A stretch of DNA of 45,433 nucleotides from Gemmatimonadota bacterium. Its GTDB lineage: Bacteria > Gemmatimonadota > Gemmatimonadetes > Palauibacterales > Palauibacteraceae. The notes under the pieces were generated by a model. The model saw only the letters and a list, made by a program, of their open reading frames with translations. It ran no database searches and was not told the DNA's origin. This document shows positions 26,740 to 34,788 of the stretch, one piece after another. Positions within the stretch are counted from its first letter, which is position 1. Every line of letters starts with the position of its first letter. A program made the position numbers and the translations under genes. The stretch spans positions 1 to 45,433 of the forward strand of contig JAOTZH010000005.1 in NCBI GenBank assembly GCA_029861425.1, in the 5' to 3' direction.

Positions 26740-27205
26740 GCGGGGGCGTCCGCGGACGTCATCCGTCGCGCCGGCGGTGCCGCTCCTCCTCTCAGTTCTC
26801 GTCGGGTGCAACCCGTTCGCGGGCCCCGACGAGGAGGTCGTTCTCATCGTCGGCTCGGCGCACTTCGACGCCGGCGAGGACATCTCGTTCGAGGTCATGA
26901 ACCACTGGCCTGAAGCGGTCATGGTTCCCGTGTGCTCGGACGGGACCCCGAAGATCGTTCTCCTTCGGCGGGTGTCGGGCAGGTGGTTCAGTGCCGGGGC
27001 GCAGTGTGGATTCGCACCGAGCATCGAGCTGGCGGCGGGCGGACGGATCCGGGGACGCCGGCCTGGCCCGGTCGGAGCCGGAGCCGAGGGGCTCTACGCG
27101 CTCGCGTTGCACCACGAGGTGCCAGCGAGCTTTTTCGACGACGCGTTCGGATTTGCCGGGGTCCCCCAAATCGCGAACTCGAAGGCGTTCCAGATCACGG
27201 ACTAG
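26690..27205 (+). CDS. Small lipoprotein of unknown function
   Basis: A roughly 171-aa protein. ATG 26690, inside the end of the preceding plug-like gene, follows a GGTGGAG sequence; an ATG at 26663 lacks one. An unusually long Arg/Gly-rich n-region of about 27 residues precedes the hydrophobic core PLLLSVLVGC, so the Cys in VGCNPF is likely lipidated. The mature part is a beta-rich domain (FDAGEDISFEVMNHWPEAV, then CSDGTPKIVLLRRV and CGFAP) with two Cys that could pair. It resembles small immunoglobulin-like exported domains but I do not recognise the family. It converges with copD, 26 bp away. Confidence 0.65.
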   Translation: MAGWAPSRSGRANAAGRRGRPRTSSVAPAVPLLLSVLVGCNPFAGPDEEVVLIVGSAHFDAGEDISFEVMNHWPEAVMVPVCSDGTPKIVLLRRVSGRWFSAGAQCGFAPSIELAAGGRIRGRRPGPVGAGAEGLYALALHHEVPASFFDDAFGFAGVPQIANSKAFQITD

Positions 27206-27231
27206 AGTCGCGGAAGCCTGAGTCGGACGGC

Positions 27232-28176
27232 CTATTCGCCCGGAGGCGGGGTCGTCACCAGCATCGCCGTGACCAGCAGGATCGCCAGCCCGGCGGCCAG
27301 CTCGGACGCGACCGACGAGGGCAGCCGCCCCGGCTCGCCGCTCACCGCGATCTTGCCTCGCGACTGCTTCCAGTTGTACGCCCCGAACCCGACGATCACG
27401 GACAGCACCCCGACCTTGATGAGAAGCCTCTGGCCGTAGGCCGACTGCCAGAGCGAGGCGACCGCGTCGAGGTGCAGCCAGGACGCGAACGCGCCGGTCA
27501 CGGCGAGAGCCGTCGCCGACAGGAGCGCAACGGGCGAGAATCGCGCGACCCATTCCACCAGTCGCTCGCGCGCGATCGGAAAACCGGTCGCCCGGGACCG
27601 GGCGGCAACCCACGTGATTACCGCCAGCGTGCCGAGCCACGTGCCGCCGGCCAGCACGTGAAGCACGTCCGACGTGATCGCCAGGCTCCGCAGGTGCTGG
27701 GAGCCCGCCGCGTGTCCGGAGAAGGCCGGAGTGAACGCGAGCCCGACCGTCACGAGGATCGCGAGCCCCCAGCTCGCCGTCGCCCTACCCCGCCGGCTCG
27801 ATCGAGCCGCGATAGCGAATGCCAAACAGGCCGCCAGCCCGAGGACGAGCTGGGCGGTCCAGGAGGACCCGAAGCTCGTCCCGGTGACGAGGAGGCTCAG
27901 CTCGGCCGCCCACGGTTCGAATGGGTCGCGGAAGACGGCCAGCTCGGTGGCCAACCGGCCGAGAGCCCCCAGTACGAGCAGGACCGAGCCGAGCGCCGCG
28001 AAACGGCCCGCCAGGCTGGCGGGCGCTGCGGCCGACGGGTCCGGGCTCTCGTCACCGGCCTCGACCGACGGCGAATCTCCCGTCCGCAGGACCCACATTC
28101 GAAAGACGACCGCGCCCACTGCCACGAGCAGGCCGGTGAAGACCGCCCAGCGCGAGACGATGCCGAGAAGCCCCAC
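27232..28176 (-). CDS. copD: CopD family copper-resistance membrane protein
   Basis: A 314-aa integral membrane protein with about eight hydrophobic helices. Helix-embedded His residues are typical of CopD/PcoD (SGHAAGSQHLRSLAITSDVLHVLAGGTWLG, split here as GHAAGSQHLRS and LHVLAGGTW). CopD is thought to move copper across the inner membrane or bind heme-like cofactors, normally with the periplasmic CopC. No CopC is nearby. GTG 28176 lies two bases after the BNR gene stop, so the two are probably translated from one transcript. Copper supply to secreted or respiratory cuproenzymes is a reasonable guess. Confidence 0.85.
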   Translation of the reverse strand: MGLLGIVSRWAVFTGLLVAVGAVVFRMWVLRTGDSPSVEAGDESPDPSAAAPASLAGRFAALGSVLLVLGALGRLATELAVFRDPFEPWAAELSLLVTGTSFGSSWTAQLVLGLAACLAFAIAARSSRRGRATASWGLAILVTVGLAFTPAFSGHAAGSQHLRSLAITSDVLHVLAGGTWLGTLAVITWVAARSRATGFPIARERLVEWVARFSPVALLSATALAVTGAFASWLHLDAVASLWQSAYGQRLLIKVGVLSVIVGFGAYNWKQSRGKIAVSGEPGRLPSSVASELAAGLAILLVTAMLVTTPPPGE

Positions 28177-28178
28177 GT

Positions 28179-31100
28179 TCAGGGCACCAGCGCCGTCGCC
28201 CGGCGGATCAGCTGCGCATACGCGCCGGCCTCGAGCTCGGCGAGAGCCTGCGCGCGTTCCTCGATCCCGACGATGAGCCGCCCCAGTAGCTCCTGCTGAC
28301 CCTGCGTGGGTCGGCCATCGCCCATCGACGCGAACCCCATGAGCCGCGCGAGCTTGCTGTCGATCGCCGTCGGCTGTGCGATCAGATCCTGTCCGGCCCG
28401 AGCGCGGTATTGAACGAGTCGTTCTTCGATCGTATACAGTTCGGCGTTCACGTCTTCGAACTCCCGACGGAGCGCCGCTTTCACCTCGTCGCCGCCGCGC
28501 GCGCCTTCGACGGCCCGGTCGGCCGTCTCGCGCAGCTCCCGGACGCGGCCCACGAGCGCCATCGTCTCGCTCAGGCGGTCTCGCGCTTCGACCAGGAAAT
28601 CGAACTGCTCGGCAAGATCCGTCACTGGCACGTCACTCCGCGGGTCGGGGAGGATGTCGAACGACCAGCGGTAGATCTCGCCGTCCACGTCCAGCTCGAC
28701 CCGATACTCCCCGGGAGGCACCTCTGGCCCGCGTGAGCTGCCCTGGAACACGGCATCGTCGAGCACGACGGCGGGGGCGACCCGCATGTCCCACGTGAAG
28801 GTGTTGGCGCCCTGACGCCTCGAGACCCTGCGGTCCCCTCCTCCGCCGCCGAAGAACCCGCCCACGGCCGCGGCCTCCGCGCCGCCGCTCGTGAACGTCC
28901 GGATCACTTCGTCGTTCTCGACGCGCAGGATGCGAAGGATGACTTCGTCTGGCTCATCCTCGAAGAAGTACGGGATCACCACGCCCGAGGGCGGGTTCGC
29001 ACCGGCCGGATCGCCCGCTCCGGGTCGGCCCATCGCGGAGAAGAGCGCCGCCGGGGACGCACCCGACCGGTATCGGACGGTCGGCCGGGGCTGGAAGAGC
29101 GAAACACCGGTTTCCCCCACCCCATCCGCCACCTGGGTGAGAAGGTCGACGTTGTCGAGGATCCAGAACGACCGGCCATGCGTGGCGGCGACGAGGTCGC
29201 CCTGACGAACCGCGAGGTCGTGGATCGGGACGACGGGCAAGTCGAGCTGAAGAGACTGCCAGCTGTCGCCCGCATCGAACGACACGTAGACGCCGCGTTC
29301 GGTCCCGGCGTAGAGAATGCCCGCGCGATCGGGGTTCTCCCGGATGACCCGCGTAAAGTCATCCCCCCGAACCCCGGACGTAATCAGGGTCCACGACTCG
29401 CCGTAATCGGTCGTCCGGTACAGATAAGGCGTGTGGTCCGAGAGCTTGTAGCGAGTCGCCGCCACGTACGCGGTCGCCGGGTCGTGCGCCGACGGCTCGA
29501 TGATCGAGATCATCGCGAAGTCGGGAAGATCCGGGATCGTGACGTTGTCCCACGTCTCCCCGTTGTCGCGCGACACGTGGATGTAGCCATCGTCCGACCC
29601 TGCCCACAGCAGGCCGGGGGTCACGGGCGACTCGGCGAACGCGAACACCGTCGCGTACCACTCCGGTCCGTACGCCTCCCGAGTGATCGGCCCCCAGTAC
29701 TCGCCGGGCTCGTCGCTGATGTACGACGGGGTCCGCTCCAGGGTGGCGGGGTCGGCTCGACTCAGGTCGGGCGAGATGATCTCCCACGTCTGTCCTTCGT
29801 CGCGGCTCCGGTGTACGTGCTGCGAGGTGACGTAGAGAACATCGGGATCGTGCGGCGACGTCATCACGGGGTACGTCCACCAGAACCTGTAGTTGATGTC
29901 CGCCGAACCCCAGCCGTAGTGCGTCTCCGGGTTGGGCGAGATGTCACGCACCTGCTTCGAGCGGTGGTCGTATCGGTAGACCCAGTGGTGATCGCCCGCG
30001 TAGACGATGTTCGGGTCGGCCGTGTTCACGGCGACATAGCCATCCTCACCGCCACCCACGGTGAACCAGTCCTCGATCGAGATCCGTCCCAGGTCCGATC
30101 GGCTCGGCACGGAGATCGACGTGTTGTCCTGCTGGGAGGCATACAGCCGGTACGGCGTCTGGTTGTCCGTTACGACGTGGTAGAGCTGCGCGGTCGACTG
30201 GTTCAGGAGGCCCGACCAGGAGTTGCCACCGTCGAAGCTGATGCTACCGCCGCCATCGCTTCCATTGATCATCCGGTTCGGATCGTTCGGATCGATCCAG
30301 AGGTCGTGATGATCCGGGTGTGGCGTCAGCACCATCTCGAACGTCTCGCCGCCGTCCGTCGACTTCCACAACCGAACGTTGAGTACGAACACGGTGTTCT
30401 CGTCGGCGGGGTCGGCCGTTACGTGGTGGTAGTACCACGGTCGCTGGAGCAGGTCGGCATTCTCGTTCACGCGATTCCAGGTCGCGCCCGCGTCATCCGA
30501 GCGGAAGAGGCCCTTCTCGCCCAGCGTCGCGTCGATGATCGCCCATACGCGATCCGGGTTCGCCGGCGACACGGCGATCCCGATCCGACCCTTCAGGCCC
30601 TCCGGCAGACCCGGGTTGTCCGTGAGCTCGGTCCATGTGTCCCCACCGTCGGTGCTCTTGAAGAGCCCCGTCCCGGGCCCGGCGCTCCTGAACCCCCAGG
30701 GGAACCGGCGGAGCTCGAGGAGCGAGGCGTAGATCGTGTTCGGGTCACTCGGGTCGAGCACGAGGTCGATCGCGCCTGTGTCCTCGTCGCGGTACAGAAC
30801 CTTCTCCCAGGTCCGACCGCCGTCGCGTGTGCGAAAGACGCCACGGTCTTCACTCGGGCCCCACGCGTCCCCCAGGGCGGCTACGAACGCGACATCCGGG
30901 TTCGTCGGATGAACGGCAACGCGTCCGATCTGACGCGTCTCTTCCAGGCCGAGATGGGTCCAGGTACGACCGCCGTCATCGGTTCGGTAGACGCCGTCCC
31001 CATGGGAAGCGTTCCCGCGTATGCAGGCCTCTCCCATCCCGACATACACGATGTTGCCGTCCGTTCGCGCGACGGCGACCGCGCCGACCGAGCCGGTGTC

Positions 31101-31412
31101 GAAGAAGCCGTCCGATACGTTCCTCCAGTTCAGACCACCGTCGACCGTCTTCCACACCCCACCTCCGGCGGACCCCTGATAGAAGGTCAGGTTGTCCGTG
31201 GGGTGCCCCACGACGCCGAGCACCCGCCCCCCACGCGACGGTCCGACCGAGCGCCACGACACGAGGTCGAGGTATCGGGAGTCGACGGACTGCGCGGCGG
31301 CGCGTTCGGGAGCGACGAACGCGACCGCGGCGATCAATGTCAGGGCGATCAGTACACCCGTCATTGCGGCTGCGGACAGTGGGCGACAGAACTCGGCACG
31401 GTGCGAAATCAC
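28179..31412 (-). CDS. Secreted BNR/sortilin-like (VPS10) beta-propeller protein
   Basis: A 1077-aa exported protein. GTG 31412 is preceded by GAGGA at five-base spacing and gives a signal peptide ending at ERAAAQS. The protein holds many Asp-box repeats (S/T-x-D-x-G-x-T-W), for example RTDDGGRTW, RTRDGGRTW, KSTDGGDTW, RSDDAGATW, SRDEGQTW and SRDNGETW, which fold as sialidase/sortilin propellers. The last 250 residues contain a beta-sandwich-like part (EVPPGEYRVELDVDG) and helices. Such proteins are abundant in protein-degrading Gram-negatives and are often annotated as glycosyl hydrolases without proof; no catalytic site is evident. It is second in the operon with the LACTB-like hydrolase and copD. 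Confidence 0.88.
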   Translation of the reverse strand: MISHRAEFCRPLSAAAMTGVLIALTLIAAVAFVAPERAAAQSVDSRYLDLVSWRSVGPSRGGRVLGVVGHPTDNLTFYQGSAGGGVWKTVDGGLNWRNVSDGFFDTGSVGAVAVARTDGNIVYVGMGEACIRGNASHGDGVYRTDDGGRTWTHLGLEETRQIGRVAVHPTNPDVAFVAALGDAWGPSEDRGVFRTRDGGRTWEKVLYRDEDTGAIDLVLDPSDPNTIYASLLELRRFPWGFRSAGPGTGLFKSTDGGDTWTELTDNPGLPEGLKGRIGIAVSPANPDRVWAIIDATLGEKGLFRSDDAGATWNRVNENADLLQRPWYYHHVTADPADENTVFVLNVRLWKSTDGGETFEMVLTPHPDHHDLWIDPNDPNRMINGSDGGGSISFDGGNSWSGLLNQSTAQLYHVVTDNQTPYRLYASQQDNTSISVPSRSDLGRISIEDWFTVGGGEDGYVAVNTADPNIVYAGDHHWVYRYDHRSKQVRDISPNPETHYGWGSADINYRFWWTYPVMTSPHDPDVLYVTSQHVHRSRDEGQTWEIISPDLSRADPATLERTPSYISDEPGEYWGPITREAYGPEWYATVFAFAESPVTPGLLWAGSDDGYIHVSRDNGETWDNVTIPDLPDFAMISIIEPSAHDPATAYVAATRYKLSDHTPYLYRTTDYGESWTLITSGVRGDDFTRVIRENPDRAGILYAGTERGVYVSFDAGDSWQSLQLDLPVVPIHDLAVRQGDLVAATHGRSFWILDNVDLLTQVADGVGETGVSLFQPRPTVRYRSGASPAALFSAMGRPGAGDPAGANPPSGVVIPYFFEDEPDEVILRILRVENDEVIRTFTSGGAEAAAVGGFFGGGGGDRRVSRRQGANTFTWDMRVAPAVVLDDAVFQGSSRGPEVPPGEYRVELDVDGEIYRWSFDILPDPRSDVPVTDLAEQFDFLVEARDRLSETMALVGRVRELRETADRAVEGARGGDEVKAALRREFEDVNAELYTIEERLVQYRARAGQDLIAQPTAIDSKLARLMGFASMGDGRPTQGQQELLGRLIVGIEERAQALAELEAGAYAQLIRRATALVP

Positions 31413-31441
31413 GAGAGTCCTCGATGTCGGGGGGTCGGGCG

Positions 31442-32644
31442 TCAGGATGATTCGAGAAGGTTGAGGATCGGCCAGATGATCTCGAGCATCAAGGGGACGT
31501 CCTCGTCGTTGGAGAGCGTGCTGATCGCGATTCCGGCGTCCGGCCGGAGGACAAGCCAGGTTCGCGTCTCGTTCTGGCTCCCGGAATGGAAGAGCACTCG
31601 CTTCCCGCCGAGGTCGTCGACCGTCGCGACCGACACCCCAAACCCGTAGTAGCTCTCCTGGACGGCCCCCGCGGGAACCTCGATCTGAGCCGTCTTCGAC
31701 GCCTCGCCGATCAGCTCTCCCCGGTTCCATGCGAGGGCGAATCGCACGAGGTCGCTCGCGCTGGACAGGTGCCCGCCCGCAGGCAGGTTCTCGCTGACGT
31801 CGCGAAACCGTGAGCGTCGGAGCTCGCCACCCGGAGACCTGACGTACCCCCGGACCCGCCCCGGTATGATCGCGTACGTATCGTCGTTCCGGGTGAGCGT
31901 CATCGCGGCGGGATCGAGGACGTGGGTCTGCATCAGCTCGTTGTACGTGGTGCCGGCCGCCCGCCGCAGGACGCAGCCGACCAGCCGGTACCCGAACGAG
32001 GTGTACTGAAAGTCCGTCCCCGGTTCGAAGAGAAGCGGGTCGTCCGCGAACCGCGCGATCGGCGCGACCGTGTTGTCGTAGCGCACGGTGGTCCACCGCT
32101 GCGCCTCCGCCTGTTTGTGCGCGAGCTCCCGGCGGGCGGCCGGCGTTTGCGGGTCCTCTCCGTTCGTGCCCCAGTAGTGCCGGACTCCGCCGCGGTGTCT
32201 CAGCAAATCACGCATGGTCAGTGGCCAGCGTTTCTCGGGATACGCGCGGCAGTAGTCCTGCACCGGGGCATCCAGATCGAGCTGCCCGATCTCGACGAGC
32301 CGCAGGGCCGCCGTCGCCGTCATCCACTTCGAGATCGAGGCAGTGCGGAAGAGCGACTCGTCCGTGACGGGGCGGTCGTGCTCGAGGTCGGCCATGCCGT
32401 ACGCCCCGGTCCAGGCCACGTCGTCCCCCATGCCGATCGCCACCTGGAGACCGATCACGTCGTTCTCCTCGACCCAGGTGCGAACCAGCTCGTCGATCGC
32501 GGTCGCCTGCTCGGAGGTGACCTGGGCGTACAGCGCGGACGGTGCGACGATCGCGAGGGCAGGGAGCGCGAGGACGGCGACCCGAGCCGCGGCTCGACGC
32601 CCGCGGCTCAGCGGTTCAGGGGCGCGTCGCTTTCGAACTCCCAT
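31442..32644 (-). CDS. Secreted LACTB-like serine hydrolase (beta-lactamase/PBP fold)
   Basis: A 400-aa exported enzyme with a GGAG site before ATG 32644 and a signal peptide ending at SALYAQ. SISK at residues 103-106 holds the nucleophile Ser103 and base Lys106. A second element, YTSFGYRLVG, takes the place of the YxN motif and, with LLRHRGGVRHYWG, is closer to mitochondrial LACTB than to class C beta-lactamases. The C-terminal third motif would be HSGSQNETRTW. LACTB relatives are peptidases or esterases, so resistance should not be assumed. It is the first gene of the operon with the BNR protein and copD; the gap to the next gene is 29 bp. Confidence 0.9.
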   Translation of the reverse strand: MGVRKRRAPEPLSRGRRAAARVAVLALPALAIVAPSALYAQVTSEQATAIDELVRTWVEENDVIGLQVAIGMGDDVAWTGAYGMADLEHDRPVTDESLFRTASISKWMTATAALRLVEIGQLDLDAPVQDYCRAYPEKRWPLTMRDLLRHRGGVRHYWGTNGEDPQTPAARRELAHKQAEAQRWTTVRYDNTVAPIARFADDPLLFEPGTDFQYTSFGYRLVGCVLRRAAGTTYNELMQTHVLDPAAMTLTRNDDTYAIIPGRVRGYVRSPGGELRRSRFRDVSENLPAGGHLSSASDLVRFALAWNRGELIGEASKTAQIEVPAGAVQESYYGFGVSVATVDDLGGKRVLFHSGSQNETRTWLVLRPDAGIAISTLSNDEDVPLMLEIIWPILNLLESS

Positions 32645-32803
32645 CGCGGTTCTCCATTTCGCTTCGACCGGCTCTGGCGACCGGAGTGGAACCTATGCTG
32701 CAGCGGTGTGACGCGGACCTGCTTCCGTTCGTCTGAGGAATGAGGAGGCGCGTCGATCGATCCTGGCGCGCAAGCCCTCGCGACCCCGAAAGACGGATCT
32801 GGA

Positions 32804-33514
32804 ATGGCTCGCACTCCAGGCACACGGACCCCGATCGCGATCGGCCTGCTGGTTTCGCTGGCGGCTCACCTGGCCGTCCTCGCGATGGTCGCGATCGACA
32901 TTCCGGAGACCCCGGTCACATCGCCCATGCTGACATGGATCGAGGTCGCGCCCGCGGAACCCGCGAGCGAGCTCGAACCCGCCATTCAGGTGATTGAGAT
33001 CAGACCGCCGGGGATGAGCCTGCCGTCAGGCGGGTCTTCTGGCGCCACCGGACGGAGCGCTCCGGACGATGGAGGCGGCGCGATGGCGGTCGCCAACCTC
33101 GTGACTGCGGGGACGCGTCATCTCGACGCCCCCGGCCGGTCGTCGGCGGAGCTGGCCCCGAAGGCGCCAGCGGTGGACGTGACGCCGGTCGTGCTCGCGT
33201 CGGCCTCGGCCGGTGGCGCGGACGACGAAGACGAACCCTCCGCCCGGCGCCCGGGACGCGGCGTCGTGCTTCGCGAGGGCGGTGCGAGCGGCGGCTCGGG
33301 GTTCTCCGGGAACGGTCGGTTCGGCCGCGGCTTCGGCGGATCGACCGGTGGGGTCACGGTGATCGGTCCGGGCGGAGACTGCATCACGCCGGGGTCGGGG
33401 ACGCCTGTCGGCCTGAGCATCCCCAACGGCCCTACACCCTTCAGCGGGAACGGCGGTCGGGCTACACGCGGACGGACCGGCGGCGGCTACTCCGGGATTC
33501 GCCGGCCGCGCTAG
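32804..33514 (+). CDS. TonB-like N-terminally anchored Gly-rich protein
   Basis: A 236-aa protein with one N-terminal helix (IAIGLLVSLAAHLAVLAMVAI), including the mid-helix His of TonB (SLAAHLA). A Pro/Glu linker and a long Gly/Ser/Ala-rich periplasmic part follow. The C-terminal 60 residues (GGVTVIGPGGDCITPGSG, then VGLSIPNG) do not resemble the TonB receptor-binding domain. This looks like a TonB/TolA-type anchor with a different end, perhaps interacting with ExbBD-like motors. ATG 32804 has only a weak GGA site. Its TAG is the reverse complement of the convergent gene's stop, sharing the palindrome CTAG at 33511-33514. Confidence 0.65.
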   Translation: MARTPGTRTPIAIGLLVSLAAHLAVLAMVAIDIPETPVTSPMLTWIEVAPAEPASELEPAIQVIEIRPPGMSLPSGGSSGATGRSAPDDGGGAMAVANLVTAGTRHLDAPGRSSAELAPKAPAVDVTPVVLASASAGGADDEDEPSARRPGRGVVLREGGASGGSGFSGNGRFGRGFGGSTGGVTVIGPGGDCITPGSGTPVGLSIPNGPTPFSGNGGRATRGRTGGGYSGIRRPR

Positions 33515-33771
33515 CGGTCGATCTCCTCGTCGATCGGCGTGTGCGTCCGTGGGACGTACGGCCGTCCGGTCACGACGACACCGCCGTAGGGGGAGCCGCC
33601 CCAGCCGCCCCAGCCGCCGTACCCGTAGCCGCCGTAACTCGGGTAGCCGTAGCCACCGACGACTCCGACGGTGACCGAGGACCCGCTGCCGTAGCACCCG
33701 GCGAAGACGCCGCAGGCGAGGAGGAACATGCCGGCGTGAACGCCGGATCGAAGCATCGTAGCGACCCTCAT
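33511..33771 (-). CDS. Gly/Tyr-rich small lipoprotein
   Basis: An 86-aa protein. ATG 33771 has a GAGGAGG site, preferred over a longer upstream frame. The signal ends in FAGCYGSG, so the Cys is a likely lipidation site. The mature part is dominated by Gly, Tyr, Ser and Trp repeats (GYPSYGGYGYGGWGGW), then RPYVPRTHTPIDEEIDR. It probably forms a flexible surface or periplasmic segment. Its start overlaps the stop of the VOC lipoprotein by four bases (ATGA at 33768-33771), so the two are translationally coupled. No family is recognised. Confidence 0.7.
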   Translation of the reverse strand: MRVATMLRSGVHAGMFLLACGVFAGCYGSGSSVTVGVVGGYGYPSYGGYGYGGWGGWGGSPYGGVVVTGRPYVPRTHTPIDEEIDR

Positions 33772-34697
33772 CGCGAGCCTCCTCTCGTCTCGTCGTCGCT
33801 GCCCTCGTCGGGCAGCGGCCACTCCTGGACAGCCAGGATTCCTCCGTTTGGATCCACGATCACGGCCGTACTGCCACGCACGGTGGCCTCCGGCCGAATC
33901 AGCACCTCTCCGCCGAGCTCGACCACGCGATCGACCGTCCCTTCGGCGTCCGCGACCGCGACGTACGGCAGCCAGGCCGGGTCCGCCTCGAAGGGCAGCT
34001 GGCCGATCCCTGCCCGCGGCTCGCCAGCGCGGCTCATGAGCCAGTACTGGCGGCGATCGTCCCCGGTGAAGTCGGACTCGTAGTCGAGAAGCGACTCGTA
34101 CCAGGACACGGCCTCACGCGCATCGCTGGTCCAGAGCTCTGTCCACAGAAACTCGCCCGACCCGATTTCGTCATGCTCGACCGGATCGCCGCCGGTCGCC
34201 CGCAGCAGCACCAGCAACGCGCCGTGCGGGTCCTCGATCACCGAGTATCGTCCACGATTCGGCGCATCCGTCGGCTGGACGTTGAGCGTTCCGCCCCGGC
34301 TCGCCTCGGCCGCCGCAGCGTCCACGTCGAGGACGGACACCGAGCTGAACCATGCCGCGCCCTCGATTTCCTGTACGGTATCCTCCAGATCGATGATCGA
34401 TGCGATGTCACGACCGTTTACCGTCACGATGTGGAGGCGATCGCCGTCGACCTCGGTGAACTCCCAGCCGAAGAGGGCGCCATAGAAGCGCCGGGCGGCG
34501 TCCACGTCCTCGGTCACGAGGTCGTACCAGACGAATCGTCCGGGCTCGATCTCGTTGGTCGGCGGGGACGCCAGCGGTGGGATCGCTGCTGGCTCGGCAC
34601 CACCCCCGCTTGCGCACCCCGACACGGTCAGAGCAGCGGCGAGAAGCCCCCCGGTCGCGCGGAGCGCGCGATGGGGCCTTCGAGCACGTGTGGACAT
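33768..34697 (-). CDS. Lipoprotein with two VOC (glyoxalase-like) domains
   Basis: A 309-aa protein. ATG 34697 follows an AGGAG site; an ATG at 34712 lies five codons earlier without one. The N-terminus has Arg residues, then GGLLAAALTVSGCASGG, a clear lipobox. Residues 50-165 and 185-295 are two vicinal-oxygen-chelate repeats (FVWYDLVTEDVDAARRFYG and FLWTELWTSDAREAVSWYE, the paired domain starts). Each ends in the usual DP(H/N)G motif, EDPHGALL and VDPNGGIL. VOC enzymes are normally cytosolic; here the domains are predicted to be outside the inner membrane. The reaction is unknown. Confidence 0.83.
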   Translation of the reverse strand: MSTRARRPHRALRATGGLLAAALTVSGCASGGGAEPAAIPPLASPPTNEIEPGRFVWYDLVTEDVDAARRFYGALFGWEFTEVDGDRLHIVTVNGRDIASIIDLEDTVQEIEGAAWFSSVSVLDVDAAAAEASRGGTLNVQPTDAPNRGRYSVIEDPHGALLVLLRATGGDPVEHDEIGSGEFLWTELWTSDAREAVSWYESLLDYESDFTGDDRRQYWLMSRAGEPRAGIGQLPFEADPAWLPYVAVADAEGTVDRVVELGGEVLIRPEATVRGSTAVIVDPNGGILAVQEWPLPDEGSDDETRGGSR

Positions 34698-34788
34698 TCG
34701 TTCTCCTGCCATATGGGACGCCTGAGCGCCCGGGAATCACGGGCGACATGGTCGTGGCCGCCCAGTATAGCGGGAGGTGGGGTCCGGG

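Noticed and set aside
29178-31649. An 823-codon open frame on the plus strand opposite the BNR propeller gene
   Set aside because: It mirrors the minus-strand gene in a high-GC region where the antisense frame stays open by codon bias. It has no recognisable domain, no signal peptide and low-complexity Arg/Val-rich content.
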